A DNA stretch of 15,936 nt from JBCBEX01 sp039177895 (GCA_039177895.1 JBCDFO010000067.1:1-15936); one strand, 5' to 3'; positions 7,137 through 14,406 are shown, numbered from the stretch's first letter. Translations and numbers: made by a program. Notes: a model not told the origin generated them from the letters alone.

Positions 7137-7808
7137 ATGAACGCCGCCGTCCTCTCCTACCGCGCCGAACTCGGCCGCAAGGCGCTCCACGTCGGGGCGC
7201 TGCTGATGCCGCTCGGACTGCTCGCCGTAGGACGCGAGATCGCGCTGTGGGTGTTCGTGCCGCTCGCCGTGGTGGCGCTCGTGTCGGACGTGCTGAGGAC
7301 GCGCTCGGCAGCCTTCCACCGGTTTATTCAGTGGGTCTTCGGCGGCATTATGCGCCCGGAGGAACGGCCCGGCCTCGATGGACCCATTGTGTTCAACGGC
7401 GCAACGTGGATGTGCACGGCGATGGCGCTCACGGCGCTCCTTTTTCCCGAGCCCATCGCGGCAGCAGCCATGGCGATGCTGATGCTCGGCGACGGAGCCG
7501 CCGCGCTCGTGGGACGGCGCTACGGACGCCACCGCTGGCCTGGCTCACCGAAGTCGCTCGAAGGCTCGGCGGCCTTCGCCGTCTCAGCCGCGCTGATTGT
7601 CCTCCCGCTGGCGCTGCTCCCGCTCTCGTGGTTCGCCCTCCCCGGCACACCGCTTGATACGGTGACCGTACCCGGGCTCTCGCTGGGGCAAGTTGGTATC
7701 GGAGCCCTCATCGCGGCGGCAGTCGAGGCCCTCCCGATTCCGCTCAACGACAACGTGCGCGTGCCGCTCCTCGCTGGGGCCGCGATGCTTTTGATTGGCG
7801 ATGTTTGA
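7137..7808 (+). CDS. Diacylglycerol/polyprenol kinase family membrane protein
   Basis: A 223-residue polytopic membrane protein with about six hydrophobic segments. It carries the signatures of the CTP-dependent lipid kinase family (Dgk1/SEC59 dolichol kinase/VTE5 phytol kinase): ELGRKALHVG at 11-20, SDVLR at 50-54, GDGAAALVGRRYG at 118-130, KSLEGSAA at 139-146 and EALPIPLNDN at 197-206. By family it should phosphorylate a membrane alcohol such as a polyprenol or diacylglycerol, probably with CTP; the substrate cannot be read from the sequence. The final codons, including the TGA, lie inside a 7-bp periodic GAT array. The next gene on the same strand starts 98 bp downstream at the preferred start. 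A fused homologue of the same kinase family lies at 12856-14367. Confidence 0.88.
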   Translation: MNAAVLSYRAELGRKALHVGALLMPLGLLAVGREIALWVFVPLAVVALVSDVLRTRSAAFHRFIQWVFGGIMRPEERPGLDGPIVFNGATWMCTAMALTALLFPEPIAAAAMAMLMLGDGAAALVGRRYGRHRWPGSPKSLEGSAAFAVSAALIVLPLALLPLSWFALPGTPLDTVTVPGLSLGQVGIGALIAAAVEALPIPLNDNVRVPLLAGAAMLLIGDV

Positions 7809-7823
7809 TTTATGATGTGCGAT
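7789..7823. repeat. 7-bp periodic NNNNGAT array spanning the stop of the kinase gene
   Basis: Five consecutive heptads end in GAT at exact 7-base spacing: TTTTGAT, TGGCGAT, GTTTGAT, TTATGAT, GTGCGAT. The first two and part of the third encode the last residues of the kinase; the stop TGA (7806-7808) falls within the third unit. Units are degenerate outside the GAT. Confidence 0.5.
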
Positions 7824-7877
7824 TCCACTCCCTAACACACGACTTGGGAAGAGTCACAATTCCTCAAGCGCCTAGCC

Positions 7878-7905
7878 AAAAATCCCAAATCGACCATCTC
7901 AACTC
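7878..7905. repeat. Oppositely oriented 7-bp periodic NNNNATC array before the dehydrogenase
   Basis: Heptads AAAAATC, CCAAATC and GACCATC, then a diverged TCAACTC, occur in exact register. ATC is the complement of the GAT in the array at 7789-7823, so the two face each other across about 54 bases. The region is much more AT-rich than the flanking genes and ends two bases from the preferred TTG start of the next gene. Confidence 0.45.
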
Positions 7906-7906
7906 C

Positions 7907-9079
7907 TTGCATCTGCTTCTCGTCGGCGGTGGCCATGCGAGCCTGCCGCTGCTCACAGCGGCCGGGCGACTCGTGCGGCGCGGCGCGCGGGTGACGCTTC
8001 TCAACGACGTGCGTCACCTGTGGTACTCCGGCATGGTCCCCGAGCACCTCGGTGGCGTGTACACGCAAGCACAGGTGACCATTGACCTCGCGCGGCAGTG
8101 CGCGGAGCACGGCGTCGCGTTCGTCGAGGAGCGCGTCGTTGCCCTTGACGCAGCGGCGCAGACGTTCACCACGGAGTCTGGCCGGACGTTCGGCTGTGAC
8201 CTCGCCGCCATCGACATCGGTGCGATGAACCCGAACCGGACGGTCTCGTGGTCCACCATCCCGACGAAACCACTGCACCGGATCGCGGACCTCGTGGGGC
8301 TGCTCGATGCGGTCGAATCCGGCGGGACGCCCCAGCGGCTCGTAATCGTCGGGGGCGGCGCGGCGGGCGTGGAGGTCGCGCTCAACGTGACGGCGCGGCT
8401 CCCGAAGGCGCGGCTCGACGTGACGCTCATCGAACCCTCGCATCGCTTGCTTGGTGCGATGCCGGAAGGAGCCGCTGCGTACTGCCGACGCCTCCTCACC
8501 GAACGCGGCGTGCGGATTCGTTTCGGACATCGTGTCGGCTCAGTCTTGCCCGAGGGCATCGTACTGGACAATGGTACCGAGATCGAATCGGACGCCGTGC
8601 TCTGGGCGACGGGCTCCGTGGGACCGCCGCTGTTCGCCGAGGCTGGGCTACCGACCGACCACCGCGGCTTCCTTCGGGTGAACGCGCACCTCCAGTGCGC
8701 AGCCGCGCCGTGGCTCTTCGCCGCGGGCGACTGCGCCGTGATCGACGGGGCGGAGCACCTCGCCCGGGTCGGCGTCCACGCCGTCAAGCAGGGGCTGACG
8801 CTGCGCACCAACCTCCTCCGCATCTCTGAGGCTGCGTTCGATGGCCGGGATCTCACGCGGCTACGCCTCGACCGCTTCCGCCCCTACCCGCTCGTCCCGC
8901 TCATCCTTTCGACAGGCACTCGCGACGGACTCATGGTCGTCGGCGAGCGCTGGCAGGCGAACCCCGCGATGCTGCGGCTGAAGCATGCCGTGGACCGCCG
9001 CTGGATCCGGCGCTACCACCCCGAAGACCAGTTCGAGGGCCTGTTGGATGCGGCGCATGCCGAAGCCGTCCACGCGTGA
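7907..9079 (+). CDS. FAD-dependent NAD(P)H dehydrogenase (NDH-2-like, SelD-associated type)
   Basis: A 390-residue two-dinucleotide-fold flavoprotein, probably peripheral on the inner membrane and passing electrons from NAD(P)H to a quinone. The FAD-binding start LLLVGGGHAS (3-12) is followed by RVTLLND and WYSGMVPEHLGG (39-50); this arrangement recalls the dehydrogenase family often fused or linked to selenophosphate synthetase (SelD), but no SelD domain or gene is present here. The NAD(P)H-binding motif VIVGGGAAGVEVA is at 147-159, WATG at 233-236, and the second FAD motif FAAGDCAVI at 271-279. The TTG at 7907 was chosen because it begins directly at the first beta strand; an in-frame TTG at 7805 would add 34 residues translated from heptad-repeat DNA. 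Acceptor and electron donor are not determined by the sequence. Confidence 0.88.
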   Translation: MHLLLVGGGHASLPLLTAAGRLVRRGARVTLLNDVRHLWYSGMVPEHLGGVYTQAQVTIDLARQCAEHGVAFVEERVVALDAAAQTFTTESGRTFGCDLAAIDIGAMNPNRTVSWSTIPTKPLHRIADLVGLLDAVESGGTPQRLVIVGGGAAGVEVALNVTARLPKARLDVTLIEPSHRLLGAMPEGAAAYCRRLLTERGVRIRFGHRVGSVLPEGIVLDNGTEIESDAVLWATGSVGPPLFAEAGLPTDHRGFLRVNAHLQCAAAPWLFAAGDCAVIDGAEHLARVGVHAVKQGLTLRTNLLRISEAAFDGRDLTRLRLDRFRPYPLVPLILSTGTRDGLMVVGERWQANPAMLRLKHAVDRRWIRRYHPEDQFEGLLDAAHAEAVHA

Positions 9080-9082
9080 TGC

Positions 9083-9715
9083 TCAGAACGCGAACGTGAG
9101 TCCGGCGCTCGTCGGGCCGACGTGCAACGCGACCTGCTCGGCGAGCGCGCCCCACCGTCCGCGTGTGTCGAGATACGCAATGCCGTCGAGGACGAAGAGG
9201 CCGAGGCCCTGGAGGATGAGCGCCGCCCCGTGCCCGCGCAGGCTGAGGTTGTTGTCGACGCCTCGGTAGCTCACCGCGACGAGCGTCGTGCCGACAGCAC
9301 TGTAGGCGATGTTCAGGCCGAGGTTCAGCAGCAGGATGTCGGCGTAGCTGTTCTCCGCGCGCAGCGCCTCCGCCCACGTCGTCGCCATGTCAGGTCCCCC
9401 CGAGAGCAGCCCGATGGTCGCGATGCCAACGTTGATGGTGCCCCACGCTGCGAGTTGCACGCCCGCGCCGAAGCGCCCCGGCTGATCGCTGCGGCTCGAT
9501 GCGAGGAGCAGCGCCAGGCCGCCGAGCGCGTTTGCTCTACCCCATGCGCCGACGCGCCAGAGGTGCGCCCGCTGCGCCGCGTGCAGCGCCTCAGTGTAGG
9601 CCACAGGCGTGTCGGGCACGATCTCCTGGGCCATCGCGGATGGAGCCAGCAGAGCGAGGAGGAGCACCCCTCCAAGAGAGAGACGGGGCACAATTGGGGC
9701 AGGTCGGGCGTTCAT
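9083..9715 (-). CDS. DUF6992-like membrane protein of unknown function
   Basis: A 210-residue protein with a signal peptide (hydrophobic core GGVLLLALLAP, likely cleavage after AMA at 27-29) and about four further hydrophobic segments: 56-72, 84-105, 126-147 and 162-180. The order WGRANALGGLALL, then WGTINVGIATIGLL, then ILLLNLGLNIAYSAVG, then GHGAALILQGLGLFVLDGIAYL matches what I remember of DUF6992, a Bacteroidota family of unknown role; this is recall, not a search result. ATG 9715 was chosen because it puts the signal peptide at the N-terminus, while the frame could extend to 9943 over the start of fxsA. It is convergent with the dehydrogenase (three-base gap) and divergent from fxsA (109 bp). 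Confidence 0.75.
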   Translation of the reverse strand: MNARPAPIVPRLSLGGVLLLALLAPSAMAQEIVPDTPVAYTEALHAAQRAHLWRVGAWGRANALGGLALLLASSRSDQPGRFGAGVQLAAWGTINVGIATIGLLSGGPDMATTWAEALRAENSYADILLLNLGLNIAYSAVGTTLVAVSYRGVDNNLSLRGHGAALILQGLGLFVLDGIAYLDTRGRWGALAEQVALHVGPTSAGLTFAF

Positions 9716-9824
9716 AGCGTGACTGATCCGGATCGGGCTTCTGGACAAACGTGCACCTCTGCGACGACGCAGCCGTACGGTCCGATCCCACCGCGCTCCC
9801 ACGGCCCCGCTCTCCTCTTCCGCG

Positions 9825-10427
9825 ATGCAATCGAACCTCTTCGGGCGGCTGTTGCTGCTCTTCCTGATCGTCCCCATCGTCGAACTATTTCTTCTGGTCT
9901 GGCTCGGCGACCGGATCGGCCTCGGACCCACACTACTGCTCATCGTCGTGACGGCGCTCGTTGGCTCGTTCCTCGCGCAGCGGGAGGGGCTGGCGGCGTG
10001 GCGGCGCTTTCAAGCCCGTATCGGCGAGGGCAAGCTACCCGGCAAGGAGCTGTCGGACGGCCTCATCATCCTTGTGGCGGGGGCGCTGCTGCTCACGCCC
10101 GGCGTGCTGACGGATGTGGTCGGCTTCCTCGGGTTGCTCCCGCCGACGCGCGCCCTCATTCGCCGCAGCGTAGCCGGGCGATTCCGCGCGTCCGTGGAAG
10201 CCGGGCGCACGCAGTTCGTCGCGTTCGGACCGGGCGTTCCTCCGGGGTTCGGATCCGCTGGCTTCGGCCGCCCCGGCGCGTCGCCATTTGGAGCGCCACC
10301 ACCGTCTGCGCAACGCGAGCCAGAGCCGACGTGGCGCGGTCAACCCACCGGCGAAGACGACCTTCCGGTCGAGCCCGCAGACCGCATCGAGGATGCGACG
10401 ATCATCGAGGAAACGCGCGATGGGTGA
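9825..10427 (+). CDS. fxsA: FxsA family membrane protein
   Basis: A 200-residue protein with the complete FxsA layout: two N-terminal membrane segments (about 8-27 and 32-51, with PIVELFLLVWLGDRIG), the cytoplasmic stretch AQREGLAAWRRFQ (51-63), and a third hydrophobic segment with the family hallmark TPGVLTDVVGFLGLLPPTR (91-109). In E. coli, overproduced FxsA relieves phage T7 exclusion by the F plasmid; the normal role is unknown. The last ~70 residues are a Gly/Pro-rich then acidic, probably disordered tail, a common variable part of the family. ATG 9825 is well placed. The UspA gene follows 137 bp downstream on the same strand. Confidence 0.93.
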   Translation: MQSNLFGRLLLLFLIVPIVELFLLVWLGDRIGLGPTLLLIVVTALVGSFLAQREGLAAWRRFQARIGEGKLPGKELSDGLIILVAGALLLTPGVLTDVVGFLGLLPPTRALIRRSVAGRFRASVEAGRTQFVAFGPGVPPGFGSAGFGRPGASPFGAPPPSAQREPEPTWRGQPTGEDDLPVEPADRIEDATIIEETRDG

Positions 10428-10564
10428 AGGGCAGGTCGGCGCGCGTAGGGCCTCCCCTCGCAGCACGGCCCGGTCTCCCCGGACGTAGCGAATGGCTCCC
10501 CGCTGGCGGCGGCATTTCGGGCGCGTGGGCACCTTGAGGTCCTCGCTCACCAACCCTACCGCCC

Positions 10565-11425
10565 ATGTCTGCCGCCCCGGTCCTTGCCGCCCTCGATGTC
10601 GCCGACGACGCCAGCCGCGCCCTCGTCACGGCCGCTGACTACGCCGAGCGTTCAGGCCGTGACCTCCACATCCTCAACGTGCGCGCCTCGATGCCGACGT
10701 ACGTCGCCAAGTCGGATCCCGACGCAGGCTTCCGCGCGATGGTGGAAGTAAAAGTGGACCAGGCGCTCGGGCCCGGTGCGTGCGCCCAGCTACAGCCGAC
10801 GATCCACGTCGTCCACGGCGACGCGCCAGCGCACGCGACGATCTCGCTCGCCGACGAAATCAAGCCCGCGCTCGTGGTGCTCGGCACGCACGGACGGCGC
10901 GGCTACCAGCGGTTCGCCCACGGTAGCGTCGCGGAGGAGGTCATCCGGCAGGCCCCGCGCCCGGTGCTGGCCGTCCCGAACGGGGCCGAGCGCCTCGCCC
11001 CGAGTCCTCAGAACCCCGTGTTGGTTCCGACCGACCTCTCCACACACAGCGCCGCCGCACTCCGCACTGGCACCGAGTTCGCGGCCCGTTTCGACGCGCC
11101 GGTGATCGTCCTGCATACCGTGCCGCCGGCGGGCTTCGGAGCGGGCCGCTATGTCATCTCGGGGCGCGTGCAGTCGTCGATCTCCGAGGCAACGCGCGAG
11201 GCCGTCGGTGTCCATCTCGACAAGCTGGGCATCGAGGCCGCCGAGGTGCTCATTGAGCCCGGCTTCCCGGACGAGGTCATTGACCGCATCGCCGAGGAGC
11301 GCCAGGTCGGCTGCATCGCGATGGGCACGCACGGGCGGCGCGGGATCGAGTACGCCGTCGTCGGTAGCATCACGGAGTCGGTCCTCCGCCGCGCGGCCTG
11401 CCCGGTGCTCGCGGTGCGCGCCTAG
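10565..11425 (+). CDS. Tandem-domain universal stress protein (UspA family)
   Basis: A 286-residue cytoplasmic protein of two consecutive Usp domains, about 1-139 and 150-286. Both carry an ATP-binding loop of the G-2x-G-9x-G-(S/T) type: GTHGRRG...HGS at 107-121 and GTHGRRG...VGS at 254-268, so both halves probably bind ATP. The beginning of each domain is conserved in style (VLAALDVADDASRAL and VLVPTDLSTHSAAAL), with the expected Asp at the first strand end. Tandem Usp proteins are usually linked to starvation, oxidative or respiratory stress, but the sequence does not show which signal acts here. Its stop is eight bases from the stop of the convergent symporter gene. Confidence 0.95.
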   Translation: MSAAPVLAALDVADDASRALVTAADYAERSGRDLHILNVRASMPTYVAKSDPDAGFRAMVEVKVDQALGPGACAQLQPTIHVVHGDAPAHATISLADEIKPALVVLGTHGRRGYQRFAHGSVAEEVIRQAPRPVLAVPNGAERLAPSPQNPVLVPTDLSTHSAAALRTGTEFAARFDAPVIVLHTVPPAGFGAGRYVISGRVQSSISEATREAVGVHLDKLGIEAAEVLIEPGFPDEVIDRIAEERQVGCIAMGTHGRRGIEYAVVGSITESVLRRAACPVLAVRA

Positions 11426-11433
11426 CGCCACGC

Positions 11434-12768
11434 TCACACCTCGGCGCGCACCCGGAGGCGGTCGCCCTCGGTGGAGAGGTTCGGCTCGCCGAGCTGGCCT
11501 TCGGACGCGGCCACCACCGTCGCCACGGTCGCGTCGCCGGTGATGTTGACGACGGTGCGGATCATGTCGAGGATGCGGTCCACGCCGAGGATGAGCGCGA
11601 TGCCCGCCGCCGGGACGCCGACGGCTTCGAGGATGATGACGAGCATGATGATGCCTGCACCCGGCACCGCCGCCGTCCCGATGGAGGCGAGGACGGCCGT
11701 GAGCACGATGGTGAGCTGCGCCGCGAGGGATAGGTCCATCCCGATAGCCTGCGCGATGAAGACCGCCGCGACGGCCTGGTAGAGCGCCGTGCCGTCCATA
11801 TTGATCGTCGCGCCGAGCGGGAGCACGAAGCTCGACACCTCCTCACTTACGCCCAGCTTCTCCTCGCACCGCTCCATCGTCACAGGCAGCGTCGCGCCGG
11901 ACGACGACGTCGAGAACGCGACAAGCTGAGCCGGCCCGATGCCCTGGAGGAAGGTCCAGATCTTCATCGGGGAGAGCGTCTTGAGGAGCGTCCCGTAGGT
12001 GATGGCCGCATGCAGGAACAGGGCTACGACGACGGTGCCGCAGTACTTGGCGAGCGCCCCGACGATGCTGAAGATCAAGCTCGGGTCGTCTCCCGCGATC
12101 TCGGTAATGGCACTGGCGAGCAACGCAAACACCCCCACGGGTGCCAGCAGCATGATGACATCCACGAGGCGAATGACGATCTCGTTGAGCCCTTCCACCA
12201 CCTTCAAGACTGGCTCAGCCTTCGCACGGGGAATCTGGATGAGCCCGATGCCGATCAGGAGCGCCATGAAGACGACCTGGAGCATATTTCGGTTGTTGCT
12301 CACGGACGTGAAGAAGTTCTCGGGGACGATGTCCACGAGGAACTGTAGCGGTCCGCGTTCTTGCGCGGATTCTGCGCGAGCCATGCGGGCTTCGGCGTCA
12401 CCCGCGTACGCCGCCGCCAACTCCTGCTGTGTCTCGGCGGGGATGCCGGCTCCAGGCTCGGCAATGTTCACCGCGATGAGGCCGATGGTGACCGCCACCG
12501 CCGTCGTGGTGAGGTAGATGCCGATGGTCTTGCCGCCGATCCGCGAGAGCTTGCGGAGGTCGGACAGGCTCGCCACGCCGAGGATGAGCGACACGAGCAC
12601 GAGCGGCACCGCGATCAGCTTCAGGCCATTCAGGAAGATGGTTCCCCACGGCGCGACCCAGGCGTCCACAAAGCCCCCCCACCCGTTCACGGCTGCGATA
12701 ACGCCATAAATCAGCCCGAGGATGAGGCCGAGGATGATCTGCCAGTGGAGCTTGCGGTACCAGGCCAT
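11434..12768 (-). CDS. Dicarboxylate/amino acid:cation symporter (DAACS/SLC1 family)
   Basis: A 444-residue inner-membrane transporter of the GltP/DctA/GltPh type that imports an acidic amino acid or dicarboxylate with Na+ or H+. Signatures are intact: the serine-rich hairpin 1 STSSSGATLP (286-295), NMDGT (323-327) of TM7, hairpin 2 GTAAVPGAG (364-372), and TM8 GVDRILDMIRTVVNITGDA with Asp401, Arg404, Asn408 and Asp412. Arg404 corresponds to the GltPh Arg that binds the side-chain carboxylate, supporting an acidic substrate over neutral amino acids. An insertion rich in Ala/Glu (about 104-140, between TM3 and TM4) matches the variable loop of the family. It is last in the minus-strand run, 87 bp below the fused kinase gene; a candidate -7 box lies in that gap. 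I cannot decide between glutamate/aspartate and C4-dicarboxylates. Confidence 0.95.
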   Translation of the reverse strand: MAWYRKLHWQIILGLILGLIYGVIAAVNGWGGFVDAWVAPWGTIFLNGLKLIAVPLVLVSLILGVASLSDLRKLSRIGGKTIGIYLTTTAVAVTIGLIAVNIAEPGAGIPAETQQELAAAYAGDAEARMARAESAQERGPLQFLVDIVPENFFTSVSNNRNMLQVVFMALLIGIGLIQIPRAKAEPVLKVVEGLNEIVIRLVDVIMLLAPVGVFALLASAITEIAGDDPSLIFSIVGALAKYCGTVVVALFLHAAITYGTLLKTLSPMKIWTFLQGIGPAQLVAFSTSSSGATLPVTMERCEEKLGVSEEVSSFVLPLGATINMDGTALYQAVAAVFIAQAIGMDLSLAAQLTIVLTAVLASIGTAAVPGAGIIMLVIILEAVGVPAAGIALILGVDRILDMIRTVVNITGDATVATVVAASEGQLGEPNLSTEGDRLRVRAEV

Positions 12769-12824
12769 GCGTGGAGGATGTTAGTCGGGTGGGAGGCGGA
12801 GACGGGCGTAAAACGAGCGCGCCG

Positions 12825-12832
12825 CGAAGGTA
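12825..12832 (-). promoter_or_regulatory. Candidate -7 box for the symporter gene
   Basis: On the minus strand TACCTTCG lies 56 bp before ATG 12768 and matches five of the six fixed positions of TAnnTTTG. A TTG lies 13 bases upstream, closer than the usual -33 spacing. It suggests that the symporter may be transcribed separately from the upstream fused kinase gene. Confidence 0.27.
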
Positions 12833-12855
12833 CGTGCGCCAGGCACAAGGAACGG

Positions 12856-14367
12856 CTACGCGAGCACCGAGGCCAGCGCCACGAGCGCGGCCCCGGCGAG
12901 CGTCCCGGCGAGGTTGACGCGGTCATTGGTCACCCAGGCCCAGCCTCGCACGAGCGGATTGGGCACGGCAGCCTCGTCGAAGGCGGTCGCGGCACGCTCG
13001 GTGAGGGCCTGCGTGCGCACGTCGCGGTAGAGCGCCTGCGCCGTCGCTCCGAGCGCGCTGTCGATCAGCGAGGCCAGCACACCACCGAGCACGACGACCG
13101 CGAGCGCCGTTCCGCTGCCCAACTCGGCCAGCCGCTCAGGGGCCACGAGCGGGAGCGGCGCGAAGACCGTCGCGGCCCCGGCCAGCGCGCCGAGCGTGCC
13201 CGCGATGGAGACGCCGCCCGAGGCTCCGGGCGCGACGGGCTTCCACGTCCACACGGAGCGCGTTGCGCCGCGCACCCACGTCCCGATCTCGGTCGCCCAG
13301 GTGTCGGCGGCGGCGGCGGCGAACGCGCCGACGAAGCCCCAGTAGAGCCACGGCTGCGGCGTGGCGACGTGCGCCAGCAGCAGCACCCACGCGACACCGC
13401 CGTTGGCGTAGACCTGCCCGGCATCACGGCGGCTTCCCTTCTCCGCCTGCACCGCCGACGCCTTACGCCGCTTCCCCAGTTTCGAAAGAACGCTCGCCAG
13501 CACGAAGAACGCGAAGCCGGGCAGCGCCCAGTCCCAGCCGCCGAGCCCGACGACCGAAAACGCGAGCAGGCTCGCCGCGAGCGTCCCACTAAGGTCCAGG
13601 AAGCGCAGCGCGAAGGCGAGCGCCCCGAACGTGGCGGCCCAGCCGAGCGCCACGAGCAAAGGCCCGAGCGCCGCGGGGTCCCCGTGCAGCACCACGAGCG
13701 GCGCGAGCACCGCGAGCACGATGGTGAGGTTGTCCCACCCCTCGCCGCCGATGAGTTCGGCGCTGGCCGCAAGCACGGCCACGAGGAACGCCGCCGCCGC
13801 ATATTCACCAGGCGTGTACCCGAACGGGTCGAGCCAGACGAGCGCGGCCCAGGTCAGCACCAGCGCCGTCGCGAAGAACGCGGCCGTCCCAGCCACCGAC
13901 TTCGTGTTACCCCCGACCTCGAAGCGCCCCGGCCTGGAGAGCGCCCCCCCGACAAGCGACGCGGCCGGGTCCGCGAGGGCGAGCACGAGGAAGGCCGTCT
14001 GCAGCGCGAACACGCGCCCGGCGTCGAGCGTCCAGCAGGCCCACAGCGCCACGAGGAGCGCGATGGGAAACACGACCGTCCCGAGGCTGCGCCGCTCGAT
14101 GCTGTGCATGCCGCGGAAGACGCCGCGTGGAATCGCCCAGAGGTTGACCCCGATGAAGCCGGCTGCGAGGACGTAGATCCAGAGCGGCCCGTCAAAGACA
14201 AGCGGGCACCCGGCTACGGCGAGGCCCGTCCAGGCGTGCACCACGCGCCGTGACGCCTCGCCTGACCAGCCGCCTGCACGCAGTGCTTCGCCGAGGCCGA
14301 CGCCCACGAGCAACACGCCGCCGAACACCCAGAACCAGCCGAAATCGCTCATGCCGAATCCGCTCAT
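12856..14367 (-). CDS. Fused polyprenol kinase (VTE5-like) and DUF92 (VTE6-like) membrane protein
   Basis: A 503-residue polytopic membrane protein of two domains. Residues about 15-225 are a diacylglycerol/polyprenol kinase-type domain: RRVVHAWTGL (40-49), SIERRSLGTVVFP (89-101), ALADPAASLVGG (130-141), TKSVAGTAAFF (155-165) and AELIGGEGWDNLTI (203-216). Residues about 230-503 are DUF92: RRDAGQVYANGG (313-324), AADTWATEIGTW (353-364), SGGVSIAGT (383-391), DSALGATAQ (436-444) and TNDRVNLAGT (480-489). In plants and cyanobacteria the separate homologues VTE5 and VTE6 convert phytol to phytyl phosphate and then to phytyl diphosphate. I infer a two-step kinase of a membrane isoprenoid alcohol, possibly for salvage into menaquinone or other prenyl lipids. 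Start 14367 or the second Met at 14352 are both possible. It follows the lipoprotein gene by 39 bp. Confidence 0.88.
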   Translation of the reverse strand: MSGFGMSDFGWFWVFGGVLLVGVGLGEALRAGGWSGEASRRVVHAWTGLAVAGCPLVFDGPLWIYVLAAGFIGVNLWAIPRGVFRGMHSIERRSLGTVVFPIALLVALWACWTLDAGRVFALQTAFLVLALADPAASLVGGALSRPGRFEVGGNTKSVAGTAAFFATALVLTWAALVWLDPFGYTPGEYAAAAFLVAVLAASAELIGGEGWDNLTIVLAVLAPLVVLHGDPAALGPLLVALGWAATFGALAFALRFLDLSGTLAASLLAFSVVGLGGWDWALPGFAFFVLASVLSKLGKRRKASAVQAEKGSRRDAGQVYANGGVAWVLLLAHVATPQPWLYWGFVGAFAAAAADTWATEIGTWVRGATRSVWTWKPVAPGASGGVSIAGTLGALAGAATVFAPLPLVAPERLAELGSGTALAVVVLGGVLASLIDSALGATAQALYRDVRTQALTERAATAFDEAAVPNPLVRGWAWVTNDRVNLAGTLAGAALVALASVLA

Positions 14368-14372
14368 GGGCG

Positions 14373-14380
14373 CGAAATTA
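14373..14380 (-). promoter_or_regulatory. Candidate -7 box just before the fused kinase gene
   Basis: On the minus strand TAATTTCG lies only 5 bp before ATG 14367. If it is used, the transcript would start at or near that ATG, giving a leaderless mRNA or favouring the second Met at 14352 as start. No -33 element is visible. Confidence 0.22.
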
Positions 14381-14406
14381 CACCGCCGCGCCCCACCCTC
14401 GTCGTT

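Noticed and set aside
9122..10537. Plus-strand open frame (471 codons) across the DUF6992-like gene and fxsA
   Set aside because: It overlaps two better-supported genes on both strands and has a low-complexity Arg-rich product.
10428..10564. Possible terminator or promoter between fxsA and the UspA gene
   Set aside because: The 137 bp are GC-rich with only short, imperfect dyads and no T-run or convincing -7 box; nothing specific can be supported.
12361..14253. Long plus-strand open frame (630 codons)
   Set aside because: It lies antisense to the fused kinase and symporter genes; its product is Arg/Glu/His-rich low-complexity typical of antisense frames in high-GC DNA, with no motif.
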